NCBI GenBank assembly: GCA_963932465.1
Contig: CAWVRF010001079.1
Location: 153,501 to 217,500 of the forward strand
Source: Maratus speciosus
Lineage: Eukaryota > Arthropoda > Arachnida > Araneae > Salticidae
Direction of reading: 5' to 3'
Length of the DNA: 64,000 nucleotides
Within the stretch, counting starts at the first letter, position 1. Each line of letters starts with the position of its first letter. Made by a program: the position numbers and the translations under genes. The notes below the pieces were generated by a model. It did not search any database, was not told the origin of the DNA, and worked only from the letters and a program-made list of their open reading frames with translations. Below, in pieces: positions 54,292 to 63,683 of this stretch.

Positions 54292-54465
54292 TTACACCCG
54301 AACGATTCGTCCGCAACTTTTACATTTTTTGTACAAGCTCGGCATTTCGTCCATCGCCCTGTCTTGTTTCAAAAAAGAAACGTATTCGGGAGTCTTGCAA
54401 CACTGTCGGACGCGAGTACGTTTCGCCCATTCTTCGCATTCCGCGTCGGTGAATAACGGTTCCAT
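54292..54465 (-). CDS. LEF-5/TFIIS-like zinc ribbon, minimal
   Basis: The product has 57 residues from the ATG at 54465. The C-terminal part reads CCKTPEYVSFLKQDRAMDEM and then KKCKSCGRI. The Q-x-R-x-x-DE spacing followed by C-xx-CG matches the TFIIS C-terminal ribbon also found in baculovirus LEF-5, a late transcription initiation factor. The usual N-terminal domain is absent. The assignment rests on this short pattern. Confidence 0.5.
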   Translation of the reverse strand: MEPLFTDAECEEWAKRTRVRQCCKTPEYVSFLKQDRAMDEMPSLYKKCKSCGRIVRV

Positions 54466-54498
54466 TTTCGACGAGAACTGTTTCCTAACCAAGAAAGA

Positions 54499-56708
54499 AT
54501 GATCCGAGTCTTCTTCTTGTGTTTGTTGTTGATCTATTATTGGTATTTTTACGCGTCCGGAAAAGGCGTACGCGTGGCGAAACCGTCTGTCGGATCCCCT
54601 TCCGACCCCCGACTCGCCGATTCCGATTCGATTCGACGCAACCGAATCATTTTCGATTCTCGGTCGACGGAAACACGGTCTGGGAACACACGTTACCCGT
54701 CGACACTTTTACGTTCCATCGAGACAAAATAGTTCAGATCGATCCTTGCCACGGACATCCGAACCGCGCTCTCGTTCCCGCAAAGGGAAAGGCTCTCTAC
54801 GATTATTTGAAATCGAACACGGACACGAAAAATATTTTGAATTTCAAGGAAAACAGCTCGTTCACCGTTCAGAAAGGCGACGTGTTTTATTTCAAGTGCT
54901 CGGGGGGCCACGTGGACAAACTCCAAATTTGTCCTTCGGGCACGTTACTCGCGTCGAATCGATGTCAAGCCATCGATTCGTGTACGGGAAAAAGAGACGG
55001 AACCGTGCTTCCCGATCGCATTTCGTCTCGTTACATTTTGTGCAAGGGCGGAAAGGAAACGATCAAAAAATGCCCCCCCAAGACCATTTTCCATCACGAT
55101 CGATGCGAATCGATGGACGATCTGAGTCATTACTGTCGATACTTTTCGGCGCCTATTCTGTTGGACGACGAGACGAGACTCGAATGTCGAAACGGAAAAC
55201 CGTTCTACATCACGTGCAAATCCGGAACAAAGTTCATCGACAAAGATTATTGCGAACCCGCGGATTGCATCGGATTGCCCGACGAAACTAAACTGCCCCT
55301 TCCCGAACGGAAAACGAATCCGTTTAAATTTTCACCCGGTTACATGACTTGTCGAAAAAACAAAATTCACGAAATCGTAGAATGTCCGCAAAACTGGGAC
55401 GACGGTCTGAGCAAAGGCGAAAACTTGTTGTCGCTACCCATGGTTTTCGACCCCGAAAGCAACCGGTGCTCCGTTCCCGCGTTTTGCGAAAACGTTTTCT
55501 CGGACGACCCGGACGTGATCGTACCCGTTTACGAATTTACCAGACGCGTCAAGAATTGGAATCTGTCCGAGCTTTTAGATCGCTCTGTGGGTTTCGCGTG
55601 CGAAAATAAAACTCGAAAGCGCAAGCTTCTGTCGCCGGGCGAGCGAATTTCCAAACGATTCAAAGCCGAATCCGCATGCGGACCTCAGGCGCCCGAAAAA
55701 TTACCGATATACTACGATTCCGGACATTTTTACGACTGCGCGCTGAGCAGAATCGAAACTTGCCCCCCGCAGACATTTTTCAACGGTTCCGCTTGCGTCC
55801 CGGAACCTGCCGACGCCTTTAAATTCAACGATTTGCCGCTCTTCCGATTCGACTCTTTGAATTTCGAATCTTGGATCCAACCGTGGGATTATTCGAAAGC
55901 GACCGTACCTTCCTGTCGAGATCCCGAATCGACGTTGATCGAATTGTACAACATTTGCTCCCATCCCGATTGTTCGAATTACGCGTTCGTGTCTCAGATT
56001 CCAGACATGGCCGTCCTGTTACCTCGCGAACACCGCGCCAAATGCAAATTTTACGAAACGGAAAAGCTGCTGAAGAAGGAACCCGTGGATTTCGACTATC
56101 ATTTTTGGACTCAAAAGGTATCGAACGGCGAAACGGAACGACCTTGTCGGGTGGGTCAGAAACTACAAACTGGGAATTTCGTCTGGGACAGCACGGTGTA
56201 CGCCACTTGCAACGCGGAACGACCGTTCGTTTTCTGTCCGTCCGTACACAGCCGGCGCATCGTTTCGGTACCCGGCGAATACTTTGCCTGCGATCCCCCG
56301 CATTCGAAATCTTACGTTTTCGACCGAGCGGACTGGACCCCTTTCGAAACGAACGAAATCAAACGCATTTCGCCAGTGTATTGGAACGACGACAAAGACC
56401 AACACATTCGAAGAACCAAGGCCAAACCGCAGGAAATTTTACCCATCGGCGGCGTGGACGTCAAAGTGGGAGAAAGGCTCAATTTGCTCGCCAGTCAAGC
56501 AGTCAGGTTAGAACCTCGGTTCAGAGTCACGTATCCGCCCAACGTGGCATTCGAATACGACGATCGAAAAGACAGAAAAGCGCACACTTCTACGCCGAAT
56601 CACGGATTTCTAGTCAGACTGAAAAATTTCACGGGCAAACCGTTGACTTTTGCCACGCACAGACCCGTTCCTTTCGTCGAATCGTTCGACCGCCAGCTGT
56701 ACGTTTAA
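54499..56708 (+). CDS. vp91: VP91/PIF-8-like chitin-binding virion protein, frameshifted near its start
   Basis: VP91 is a capsid/envelope-associated protein needed for the entry complex and nucleocapsid assembly. The ATG at 54499 opens a signal-anchor-like N-terminus (MIRVFFLCLLLIYYWYFY), but that frame stops at 54732. The body lies in another frame, open from about 54519 to 56708. The body has repeated cysteine modules like peritrophin-A chitin-binding domains (FYFKCSGG, LQICPSGTLL, YILCKGG, CPPKTIFHHDRC) and an RKRKLL patch, then a less cysteine-rich end. A frame change must fall between about 54550 and 54660. Confidence 0.75.
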
Positions 56709-56724
56709 GCAAGTGTTTAAGATC

Positions 56725-56970
56725 ATGGACGAACGTTCATTGGCCAACGGAGTTTTATTTTATTCTAGTCTTTACGTAAATTGCGTTCTTTTGGCGATCG
56801 GCGTGACGACCGGTCGTTGGATCTTCATGCTTTTGATCCTGTTGACCGTCGGATTGACGGCCTACATGATGTACGTGGCCTCGCACAACGCCGATCATCT
56901 CAAAAACGTAGGTAGCTGGGCGGAAATCAATTTCTCTAAATATCTCAAACAACTGAAGCAGCTGTTTTAA
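56725..56970 (+). CDS. Two-span membrane protein, 81 residues
   Basis: Spans are at about residues 9-28 and 33-53 (WIFMLLILLTVGLTAYMMYVA), then a polar tail. It follows VP91 by 16 bases and overlaps the convergent dNK gene by 26. The family is not recognised. Confidence 0.65.
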   Translation: MDERSLANGVLFYSSLYVNCVLLAIGVTTGRWIFMLLILLTVGLTAYMMYVASHNADHLKNVGSWAEINFSKYLKQLKQLF

Positions 56971-57517
56971 CCAGAAACGCTCGAACATCTCTTTCTACCG
57001 CGTCCGGAGACGCGTCTTTCACCACGAAAACGTTCGATCGACCCGTCAACAAATTGGACGCGTAAGAGTCGTACAAACTGCGTAAATAATCCAGAGATAT
57101 CAAACTGTCTACCGGGGATCGATTTCGAATTCGGTCGAAAGCGTCGATCGGATCCACGTCCAGATAAACGAAAAAATCCACCTCGAAACCCAGCGTCCGA
57201 TAGAGTTTGTCGTACGTGCGAAGAGTTTCGTCGTCCAGTATCAACGGTGCGAAAACATTCCGAGAAGTCCACGGACAGCGTTCCACGAGAATCAAACCGT
57301 CCGTGTTCCAGAAAGATTGTTTTTGATTGAATTGAGACAGCAAAACTTGAAACTGAAAAGCCGGTCCGTAGCGCGTTAAATTTTTATACAGAAACGGAAG
57401 TAGAGTCCATTCCTCGACGGGCTCGGGAAAACATGCGTAACTGTCGGCGAGTCGTTTTATCAGAGTAGATTTACCGGCTCCGATCAAGCCGTCGATGCAT
57501 ACGACGAAAGGAGACAT
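56945..57517 (-). CDS. dnk: Deoxynucleoside kinase
   Basis: The enzyme phosphorylates deoxynucleosides to feed DNA synthesis. The 190-residue product has P-loop GLIGAGKST at residues 10-18, EPVEEW near 32 (substrate-site Glu and Trp), VERCPWTSRNVF (the ERS-type motif) and a lid-like DRIRNRSP. This matches the dNK/TK2 family rather than tetrameric thymidine kinases. It pairs functionally with ribonucleotide reductase R2 at 61389. Confidence 0.88.
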   Translation of the reverse strand: MSPFVVCIDGLIGAGKSTLIKRLADSYACFPEPVEEWTLLPFLYKNLTRYGPAFQFQVLLSQFNQKQSFWNTDGLILVERCPWTSRNVFAPLILDDETLRTYDKLYRTLGFEVDFFVYLDVDPIDAFDRIRNRSPVDSLISLDYLRSLYDSYASNLLTGRSNVFVVKDASPDAVERDVRAFLVKTAASVV

Positions 57518-57567
57518 GATTCGATGTGTCGAAAATTCGCAGACGGATCATATAAAAGACCACATCT

Positions 57568-57598
<31 letters not shown>

Positions 57599-57615
57599 TT
57601 TTTTTTTTTTTTTTT

Positions 57616-57786
57616 TTATGAAATCCATCCACGTTTATTTTTTACTTGTTCGTCGATTAAATATTCACGCCATTCGTTCGGTTGAATATTATGATATAAT
57701 GTTTTCCAAGTTATGTTAGCGTACATTCGATATAATCTATGATTCCAACATACAAATAACATAAACATCCACAAAATAATAAACAT
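57616..57786 (-). CDS. Small membrane protein, 56 residues
   Basis: The ATG at 57786 gives MFIILWMFMLFVCW, an N-terminal span, then a basic and aromatic tail. It is divergent from the 57821 gene with 34 bases between start codons. The longer open frame on this strand is a shadow of the repeats. Confidence 0.5.
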   Translation of the reverse strand: MFIILWMFMLFVCWNHRLYRMYANITWKTLYHNIQPNEWREYLIDEQVKNKRGWIS

Positions 57787-57820
57787 TATCTTGTCTTTCG
57801 AGATGCGTATTAAATAAAGT

Positions 57821-58291
57821 ATGTCGACTGGTAAATCAGTTTCAACTAACGGAAACACGAGTAGGCGCAGGAAGCGCGATTCTTCTTTGTTGCAACCCTT
57901 GAATAAAAATCCAAAGTTAACGGAATCAGAAAAATCGAATCTGATTGAAGGTGAGAAAAGGGACGCTAATGTTTCATCAACCGCAATGGATATTGAGGGA
58001 GAAGAATCGAATAAAATCAACGAGGTACCTGGTAACCCGATAATTAATGAACTCGATGATAATTTCAACAACATTCCAGTTTTAAATGCAGAACGTGAAA
58101 ACGCGGAAAATTTCAACAACGACTTGGAGCCCAAAAACACCCTACGTGAAAATGAGGATCGAGCTAGCAAATCAGATGACGGATCAGATAATCCCATGGA
58201 AAAATCTAGCGAAAAACCCGCAGACGGATCTAGCGAAAAAGAAGGCGAATCCGAAAAACCCATGGACGTATCTAGCGAAAAAGGAGACTAA
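57821..58291 (+). CDS. SEKPADG-repeat protein, first part up to an in-frame TAA
   Basis: The product starts MSTGKSVSTNGNTSRRRKR and becomes acidic and low in complexity. It enters tandem repeats of S-S-E-K-P-A-D-G type. The repeat unit normally reads ggagacgaatct, but at 58286-58297 it reads ggagactaatct, making a TAA at 58289-58291. The same frame continues open to 59395, so this is a single-base nonsense change within a repeat. The function is unknown. Confidence 0.6.
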   Translation: MSTGKSVSTNGNTSRRRKRDSSLLQPLNKNPKLTESEKSNLIEGEKRDANVSSTAMDIEGEESNKINEVPGNPIINELDDNFNNIPVLNAERENAENFNNDLEPKNTLRENEDRASKSDDGSDNPMEKSSEKPADGSSEKEGESEKPMDVSSEKGD

Positions 58292-59389
58292 TCTAGCGAA
58301 AAACCTGCGGACGGATCTAGCGAAAAACCCGCAGTCGGATCTAGCGAAAAAGAAGGCGAATCCGAAAAACCCATGGACGTATCTAGCGAAAAACCTGCGG
58401 ACGGATCTAGCGAAAAACCCGCAGTCGGATCTAGCGAAAAAGAAGGCGAATCCGAAAAACCCATGGACGTATCTAGCGAAAAAGGAGACGAATCTAGCGA
58501 AAAACCTGCAGACGGATCTAGCGAAAAAGAAGGCGAATCCGAAAAACCCATGGACGTATCTAGCGAAAAAGGAGACGAATCTAGCGAAAAACCTGCAGAC
58601 GGATCTAGCGAAAAACCTGCAGACGGATCTAGCGAAAAAGAAGACGAATCTAGCGAAAAGGGAGACGAATCTGGCGAAAAAGGAAACGAATCCGAAAAAC
58701 CCGCGGACGTATCTAGCGAAAAGGGAGACGAATCCGACAAACCCAAGGATGAATCTTCATCCAGTGAAACAGAGGGGGGAAATGATGAATCGGATACATA
58801 TTTAAATGAATATTTTGAGATGTATCTCAATAAAGGCTATGCTACTCAAAACGAGGGTAGAGTAGAATATTATGCAAAGAACCGCGATAAAGATGAAACA
58901 TATTTTACAGGTCCAGCTGGAGAAACAATATATGCAACTAAAATAATACAAGTCGGTGATTGGAATCAAACAGTTGAATATCCGACGCGAAATAAAGATG
59001 GTGAATTTGAATATATTTACCAACACGGGGTTCCAAGGTACCCTGAAAATAAAAATACAGGTGAATTAGTCTTTCCTAGAGATCCAGAAACAAATGAGGA
59101 AATTTATCTCCCGAATGCAGACGGAAAAATAAACGATTATCCCTCAAACACATTCGGTCGCCAATTTTATCGTAAGGATGCGGATGGTAATGAAGTTCCT
59201 TTGCCCAACAAGACATATGCAAAATTTGGTCAAAATCAAATTTATCCAAAACGAAGTAACAAAGATGAATATTATCTAACAAGAGACGATAATAAAACTG
59301 AATACGGAGCCTACATGACTGTAAATGGGGAACAAATCCAATACTATGCTCGAAAGAAAAACGGGGATGAAATTTATCCTCGAATGTGG

Positions 59390-59395
<6 letters not shown>
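58292..59395 (+). CDS. SEKPADG-repeat protein, second part with YY-P repeats
   Basis: The frame continues the repeats to about 58780. It then encodes a 200-residue domain of tyrosine repeats (YYAKNRDKDETYFTG, EYPTRNKDGEFEY, FYRKDADGNEVPLP, YYARKKNGDEIYPR) like those of the 34756-35874 product, but without a membrane anchor. An ATG at 58373 is the first in frame. The shared motif suggests the two proteins act in the same structure. Confidence 0.6.
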
Positions 59396-59441
<46 letters not shown>

Positions 59442-59459
59442 TTTTTTTTTTTTTTTTTT

Positions 59460-59648
59460 TGGTTTCTATGGCTAGGAAATTTGTTCGAAAATATTTACAA
59501 CTCCAGAACTCGAAACAAGATTGAAATATTTAGAAATATTTACAACTCCAGAACTCGAAACAAGATTGAAATATTTTACAAGTCCAGAATGCTACAATAA
59601 ATTTAACTAAGATTCAAAAGTGTAAAGTATATAAATCTCCAACGTTGA
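59460..59648 (+). repeat. R2 repeat element
   Basis: Same orientation as 7730-7985, with three cores (aactcgaaacaagattg type) and the aatttaactaagattcaaaa end. Confidence 0.8.
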
Positions 59649-59689
59649 AAAAAAAAAAAAAAAATTTTTTTTTTTTTTTTTTTTTTTTT

Positions 59690-59997
59690 ACTAGAGGGTA
59701 ATGATGAAATTTTTTTCGAAAAGATTTCTTTGAAAATTTTTACAAGTCCAGACTGCGAGATCAAAACTGAAAATTTTTACAAGTCCAGACTGCGAGATCA
59801 AAACTGACAATTTTTACAAGTCCAGACTGCGAGATCAAAACTGAAAATTTTTACAAGTCCAGACTGCGAGATCAAAACTGAAAATTTTTATAAGTCCAGA
59901 CTGCGAGGCAAAACTGAAAATTTTTACAAGTCCAGACTGCGAGGCAAAACTGAAAAAAATTACAAGTCAATTAAGTTTTCAGAAAGTTATATTTCTC

Positions 59998-59998
<1 letters not shown>
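59690..59998 (+). repeat. R1 repeat element, about seven units
   Basis: Left end ctagagggtaatgatg, about seven 37-base units with agatcaaaactg or aggcaaaactg variants, right end aattaagttttcagaaag. It has more units than the 495-730 copy. Confidence 0.88.
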
Positions 59999-60029
<31 letters not shown>

Positions 60030-60044
60030 TTTTTTTTTTTTTTT

Positions 60045-60103
60045 GAAAATTTTTACGAGTCCGGAACGCGGGGTACGATCTGAAAAAATTTACGAGTCCG
60101 GGT
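60045..60103. repeat. Degenerate repeat pair
   Basis: Two diverged cores (ttacgagtccggaacgcg and ttacgagtccgggt) lie directly at the end of the 60104 gene. Confidence 0.55.
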
Positions 60104-61096
60104 TCACATTTTGTCTCTGTTCACCATCGATAGCAATTCGCATCCTATCACTTTCCAAGACTCGTCGTCGTTTTTAAATTCATCGCCGTAAATTTTACCA
60201 AACCTCTCCAACAAGTTTTCGTCCACGTTTTTCACGTAGTGATAATATTCTCCGTTCTGTTGCAAATATCCTTCCGCCCATAATTTCGCTTGTTTCACCT
60301 GAAACGTAATCTGGTCGTCCTTCATCAAATCGTCTCCCATCCGACGCTCGTACCAATGCAACAGAGCCAAGAAAATCACGCACGCCGAATCGGTTCCCGT
60401 CAGACTCGACACTTTTTCGTTTTCGTCGAAAAATTCATACATGCTTCTCACCCCGCGGACGTGAGATTTGTATTCTTCTCTCAACGGAAGCAAAACGTCG
60501 GGCAGATACGAGGTCAGATGCTTGGGTTTGAACCCGCGAAACCCGTCCACGGCTAAAATTCGATACACGGCCCGGTTCGAAAGAACGGCCCCGGACGTGT
60601 GGGCTTTCAACCATTTGTTTAAGAGTTTCGTCCATTCGGAATTGTCCGCAGGAACGTCGACGAAATATTTTTTCGAGGTCGCAGCGAGCAAAGTCACGAG
60701 TTCGTGGCGATAACGACCGTTTTCGTCCTTGGTGGAAGAATCTTCGTCCTCGTCGAAAAAACCTATCCAATCGGCCAACTGTTTAATCAACTGGCGACGA
60801 TGGAAACGCAACGTCTCGAAAGGTCGACCCGAAACCACTCGGCGCACGAGTTTTTCGTGCAGTAATTTTTTAATCTCGTCGTCCAAGGAGCTTGCGGACA
60901 AACGTTTCTGGATGGATGGATTCGAAAGGTAAAAATTGTTTGGCGTGTCTTTTTTCGCAGACGAGGACGACCGGCGATCGATAGGTGGATAGCAAATACT
61001 CTCGGAAGATTCCTTGGGACGTCGCTTGGGCAATGGGACCGAACTGTTCGATGTCCTTTTGGCAAAAGATGGTGGCGTATTCCACTCGGACGCCAT
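60104..61096 (-). CDS. Hypothetical protein, about 330 residues
   Basis: The frame is open to ATGs at 61096 and 61153. The part beyond about residue 75 is convincing (RRQLIKQLADWIGFFDEDED, YRILAVDGFRGF and further helices). The Ser-rich first 70 residues overlap the 60870-61280 gene in another frame and look like its shadow. The real protein may start near 60890, or be joined to the upstream frame by an unresolved shift. The family is not recognised. Confidence 0.6.
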   Translation of the reverse strand: MASEWNTPPSFAKRTSNSSVPLPKRRPKESSESICYPPIDRRSSSSAKKDTPNNFYLSNPSIQKRLSASSLDDEIKKLLHEKLVRRVVSGRPFETLRFHRRQLIKQLADWIGFFDEDEDSSTKDENGRYRHELVTLLAATSKKYFVDVPADNSEWTKLLNKWLKAHTSGAVLSNRAVYRILAVDGFRGFKPKHLTSYLPDVLLPLREEYKSHVRGVRSMYEFFDENEKVSSLTGTDSACVIFLALLHWYERRMGDDLMKDDQITFQVKQAKLWAEGYLQQNGEYYHYVKNVDENLLERFGKIYGDEFKNDDESWKVIGCELLSMVNRDKM

Positions 61097-61280
61097 GAGC
61101 TCTGAATTTTTCGACGAACCAAAAGGAAGGTTTTTTAGTGATGTGTAACGCATATTTCAGATCCTCTATGACGTCGAACGAACGCGTTTCGGTGAGTATC
61201 AAAACGTAATTACAAACGGGAGTCGCGATTATTTCGTTTAGCTTTTCGACCGACTTCCACTGTCTGAAATAATCGTCCAT
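60870..61280 (-). CDS. Hypothetical protein with Rossmann-like pattern, 136 residues
   Basis: The product has strands and helices (VCNYVLILTETRSFD, PSFWFVEKFRAHGVRVEYA, SPVVLVCEKRHA). It has the general look of the NLGR-family proteins but no firm motif match. A TATA-like sequence (minus strand, about 61311-61319) lies 30 bases before the ATG. The stop is followed by the convincing part of the 60104 frame, so the two may be one gene. Confidence 0.55.
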   Translation of the reverse strand: MDDYFRQWKSVEKLNEIIATPVCNYVLILTETRSFDVIEDLKYALHITKKPSFWFVEKFRAHGVRVEYATIFCQKDIEQFGPIAQATSQGIFREYLLSTYRSPVVLVCEKRHAKQFLPFESIHPETFVRKLLGRRD

Positions 61281-61351
61281 GACAGGGATAAGAAAATCGA
61301 CCGAGGGTCTTTAGTATATAAAGGAAACTGCAAGTGTCAAAAAAAAAAAAA

Positions 61352-61388
<37 letters not shown>

Positions 61389-61389
<1 letters not shown>

Positions 61390-62381
61390 CAAAATTCAAC
61401 ATCTTTCGTAAAAGTACGATAATCCATTTTAGACGACATGACGCCTATTTTTTGATATTCACTCACTCTCTTTTCAAAAAAGTTCGTTTTACCTTCCAAG
61501 CTTATAAATTCCATAAACTCGAACGGATTTTCAACGTGATAAATTTTTTTGCAATTCAATTCCTGCAAAAGTCTGTCGGCCACGAATTCTATGTATTGTT
61601 TCATCAAATGATTATTCATTCCGATGAGGGCTACCGGTAACGCCTCGGTTAAAAACTCTTGTTCGATTTTAACCGCATCCGATATAATTTGGATAATTTT
61701 TTGTTCCGAAGGCTTATGTTTTAAATGGTTCATCATCATGCAAGCGAAATCGCAATGTAAACCCTCGTCTCTACTGATGAGTTCGTTGCTGAATGTTAAA
61801 CCTGGCATTAAACCTCTCTTCTTTAACCAGAAAATAGCAGCGAACGAACCGGAGAAAAAAATACCTTCGACTGCGGCGAAAGCGACGAGTCGTTCGCCGA
61901 AAGAGGCATCGCACGTTTTAATCCAGGCGATGGCCCAATCGGCCTTCTTTTTCACGCAGGGTAATGTGTCGATCGCGCCGAAAAGCTTTTCTTTTTCGAA
62001 AGGATTCGTGATGTACGTGTCGATGAGCAAACTATACATCTCCGAATGGATGTTCTCCATCGCTATTTGGAAACCGTAAAAGCATCGAGCTTCGGATATT
62101 TGAACTTCCTGATAAAACCTCTCGGCTAAGTTTTCATTCACGATACCGTCGCTTGCTGCAAAAAAGGCCAAGACGTGAGAAATGAAATGTTTTTCTTCGG
62201 GTTTTAGTTTTTGCCAGTCGTTTAAATCTTTGGATAAATCTACTTCCTGGGCAGTCCAAAAAGACGCCTCGGCCATTTTGTACATTTTCCATAAATCGTG
62301 ATATTGAATGGGAAAAATAACAAACCGCTTAGGGTTTTCCTTCAACAAAGGTTCCGTGTTTTGCCGTTGATCCAAATCCAT
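61389..62381 (-). CDS. rnr2: Ribonucleotide reductase small subunit (R2)
   Basis: R2 holds the di-iron tyrosyl radical that lets R1 make deoxynucleotides. The product has 330 residues from the ATG at 62381. [34 protein letters not shown] (E, H and radical Tyr) and [11 protein letters not shown] (E and H) give the expected iron ligands. The C-terminus ends DVEF, close to the eukaryotic R1-docking tail. No R1 gene is in this window. Confidence 0.95.
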
Positions 62382-62441
62382 AGTTTGATTCAACTTTATT
62401 ACGGTACTGTATTTTAAAAGAAAAATCTAATGTTGAAAATC

Positions 62442-62472
<31 letters not shown>

Positions 62473-62530
62473 TTTTTTTTTTTTTTTTTTTTGAGAAATA
62501 TAACTTTGAACATTTTTACAAGTCCATTTT

Positions 62531-62734
62531 TTAAAGATTCCGATATTGCCAACAGGGTGGTTGTTTTTCTTTCGTTTTCAAAACTATTCCCGATTTTAAC
62601 ATGTCATACAAGCATCTATTTGCCGTTCTTTTATCACATCCAACAAATCTACAAATATCTTTAATACTATGCGACTTATCATAATGCCCAAGTAAAAAAC
62701 AATATATTTTTTCATAAACGATCACGTCGTTCAT
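62531..62734 (-). CDS. Z-alpha-domain protein
   Basis: The 67-residue product is a single winged-helix domain. Helix 3 reads CDKRTANRCLYDM, with K35, N39 and Y43 at the positions that contact Z-form nucleic acid in Z-alpha domains. The wing has QPPCW with W62. In poxviruses and some herpesviruses such domains counter host Z-nucleic-acid sensing; that is family knowledge and not shown here. The gene is AT-rich and alone between A/T tracts. No double-stranded-RNA-binding domain is attached. Confidence 0.75.
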   Translation of the reverse strand: MNDVIVYEKIYCFLLGHYDKSHSIKDICRFVGCDKRTANRCLYDMLKSGIVLKTKEKQPPCWQYRNL

Positions 62735-63104
62735 GATTCGAATGTAACTTTATTACGTGTTCTGAAGCGTTATTGCAATTGTTTAAATTTAATTTAATCT
62801 GGTCGGTTCTGCCGAAGGTATACACTTTTTATACCTCGAAAAAAAAAAAAAAAAAAAAAAATTTTTTTTTTTTTTTTGTAGAATTGGGATAATATCAATC
62901 CTTCAAATTTAGTGGATACACTTGTGTAGATCGTACTGTTCCGAGTCGTACTGTTCTGGTATCGTTCTTTAAAAAATCTCGTTACGACTTTCTTCCTCCA
63001 GTCGATTCGAAACTCGCTCGTGCCACCAGTCCGAACGATGTTTTCTCCAGATTCTTTCGGACGTCGCTCCGGAACCCGATTCCCGCGCTCGAGAAACCCG
63101 CCGC

Positions 63105-63380
63105 GTGGCATCGCGAGTTCGGGATTCGTCCGGTCGATGCGTCTTTCGCGGAACGGGGCGGACGAATTTCCGCGGCCCTCGAACCGAGGCTCTCGAGAAA
63201 AAATCACGGGTCGGGGATTCGCGACGCGAGATTGCCGAACTGGAGTCGGAACTGCTCGCGCTCAGAAAGGAATTGGAAGTTCTGAAGAAACGAACGGCCG
63301 AGGGATCTCGCTACGTCCATTGCGAAAACGCGTACGCTCTGTTTTCCTTCAGTCGAGTTTACGTCGCAGGGCGAATGTGA
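63105..63380 (+). CDS. Possible coiled-coil protein, start unresolved
   Basis: The convincing part is a heptad-like coiled coil (REIAELESELLALRKELEVL) followed by a cysteine-containing end. The first 35 residues are Arg-rich and another frame starting at ATG 63038 also reads Arg/Ser-rich sequence. An undetected shift may therefore join 63038 to this frame. A bZIP-like layout (basic, then coiled coil) is possible but not shown. Confidence 0.4.
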   Translation: MASRVRDSSGRCVFRGTGRTNFRGPRTEALEKKSRVGDSRREIAELESELLALRKELEVLKKRTAEGSRYVHCENAYALFSFSRVYVAGRM

Positions 63381-63419
63381 AACGCGATATAAATATAAAG
63401 TGAGAGATTTCTCCAAAAG

Positions 63420-63620
63420 ATGGCTGAACAAACAGATCCGCTGGCTCTGTTAAATAAACTGGAATCGATAGTGAAAGACTTTGAAACCGTTTACCAAAAG
63501 TTTAAGAAAGAACGAAAAAAGTTTCGAAAAATTTGTAAGAGTCCAGAGCGCGAGACGAAACTGGAAAATTTTACGAATCCAGAGTGCGAGACAACACTGA
63601 AAAATTTACGAATCAATTGA
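63420..63620 (+). CDS. Small protein ending in repeat-encoded residues
   Basis: The first 37 residues form a charged helix (LALLNKLESIVKDFETVYQK). The last 29 are encoded by two diverged repeat cores (aagagtccagagcgcgag and cgaatccagagtgcgag). The ATG context is good. Confidence 0.45.
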   Translation: MAEQTDPLALLNKLESIVKDFETVYQKFKKERKKFRKICKSPERETKLENFTNPECETTLKNLRIN

Positions 63621-63683
63621 ATCAAGTCCAGCCAGGTGAAAATGTATAGGGATGTAAAAAAAAAAAATTTTTTTTTTTTTTTT

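Noticed and set aside
51497..58291. Reassignment of TAA as a sense codon
   Set aside because: TAA ends many intact genes here, and the two internal TAA codons replace different residues in the contexts seen.
58288..58830. Antisense Ser/Asp-rich open frame (SPSFSLDPSAGFS type)
   Set aside because: It is the shadow of the SEKPADG repeats; the sense frame has a start, a globular C-terminus and a paralogous domain.
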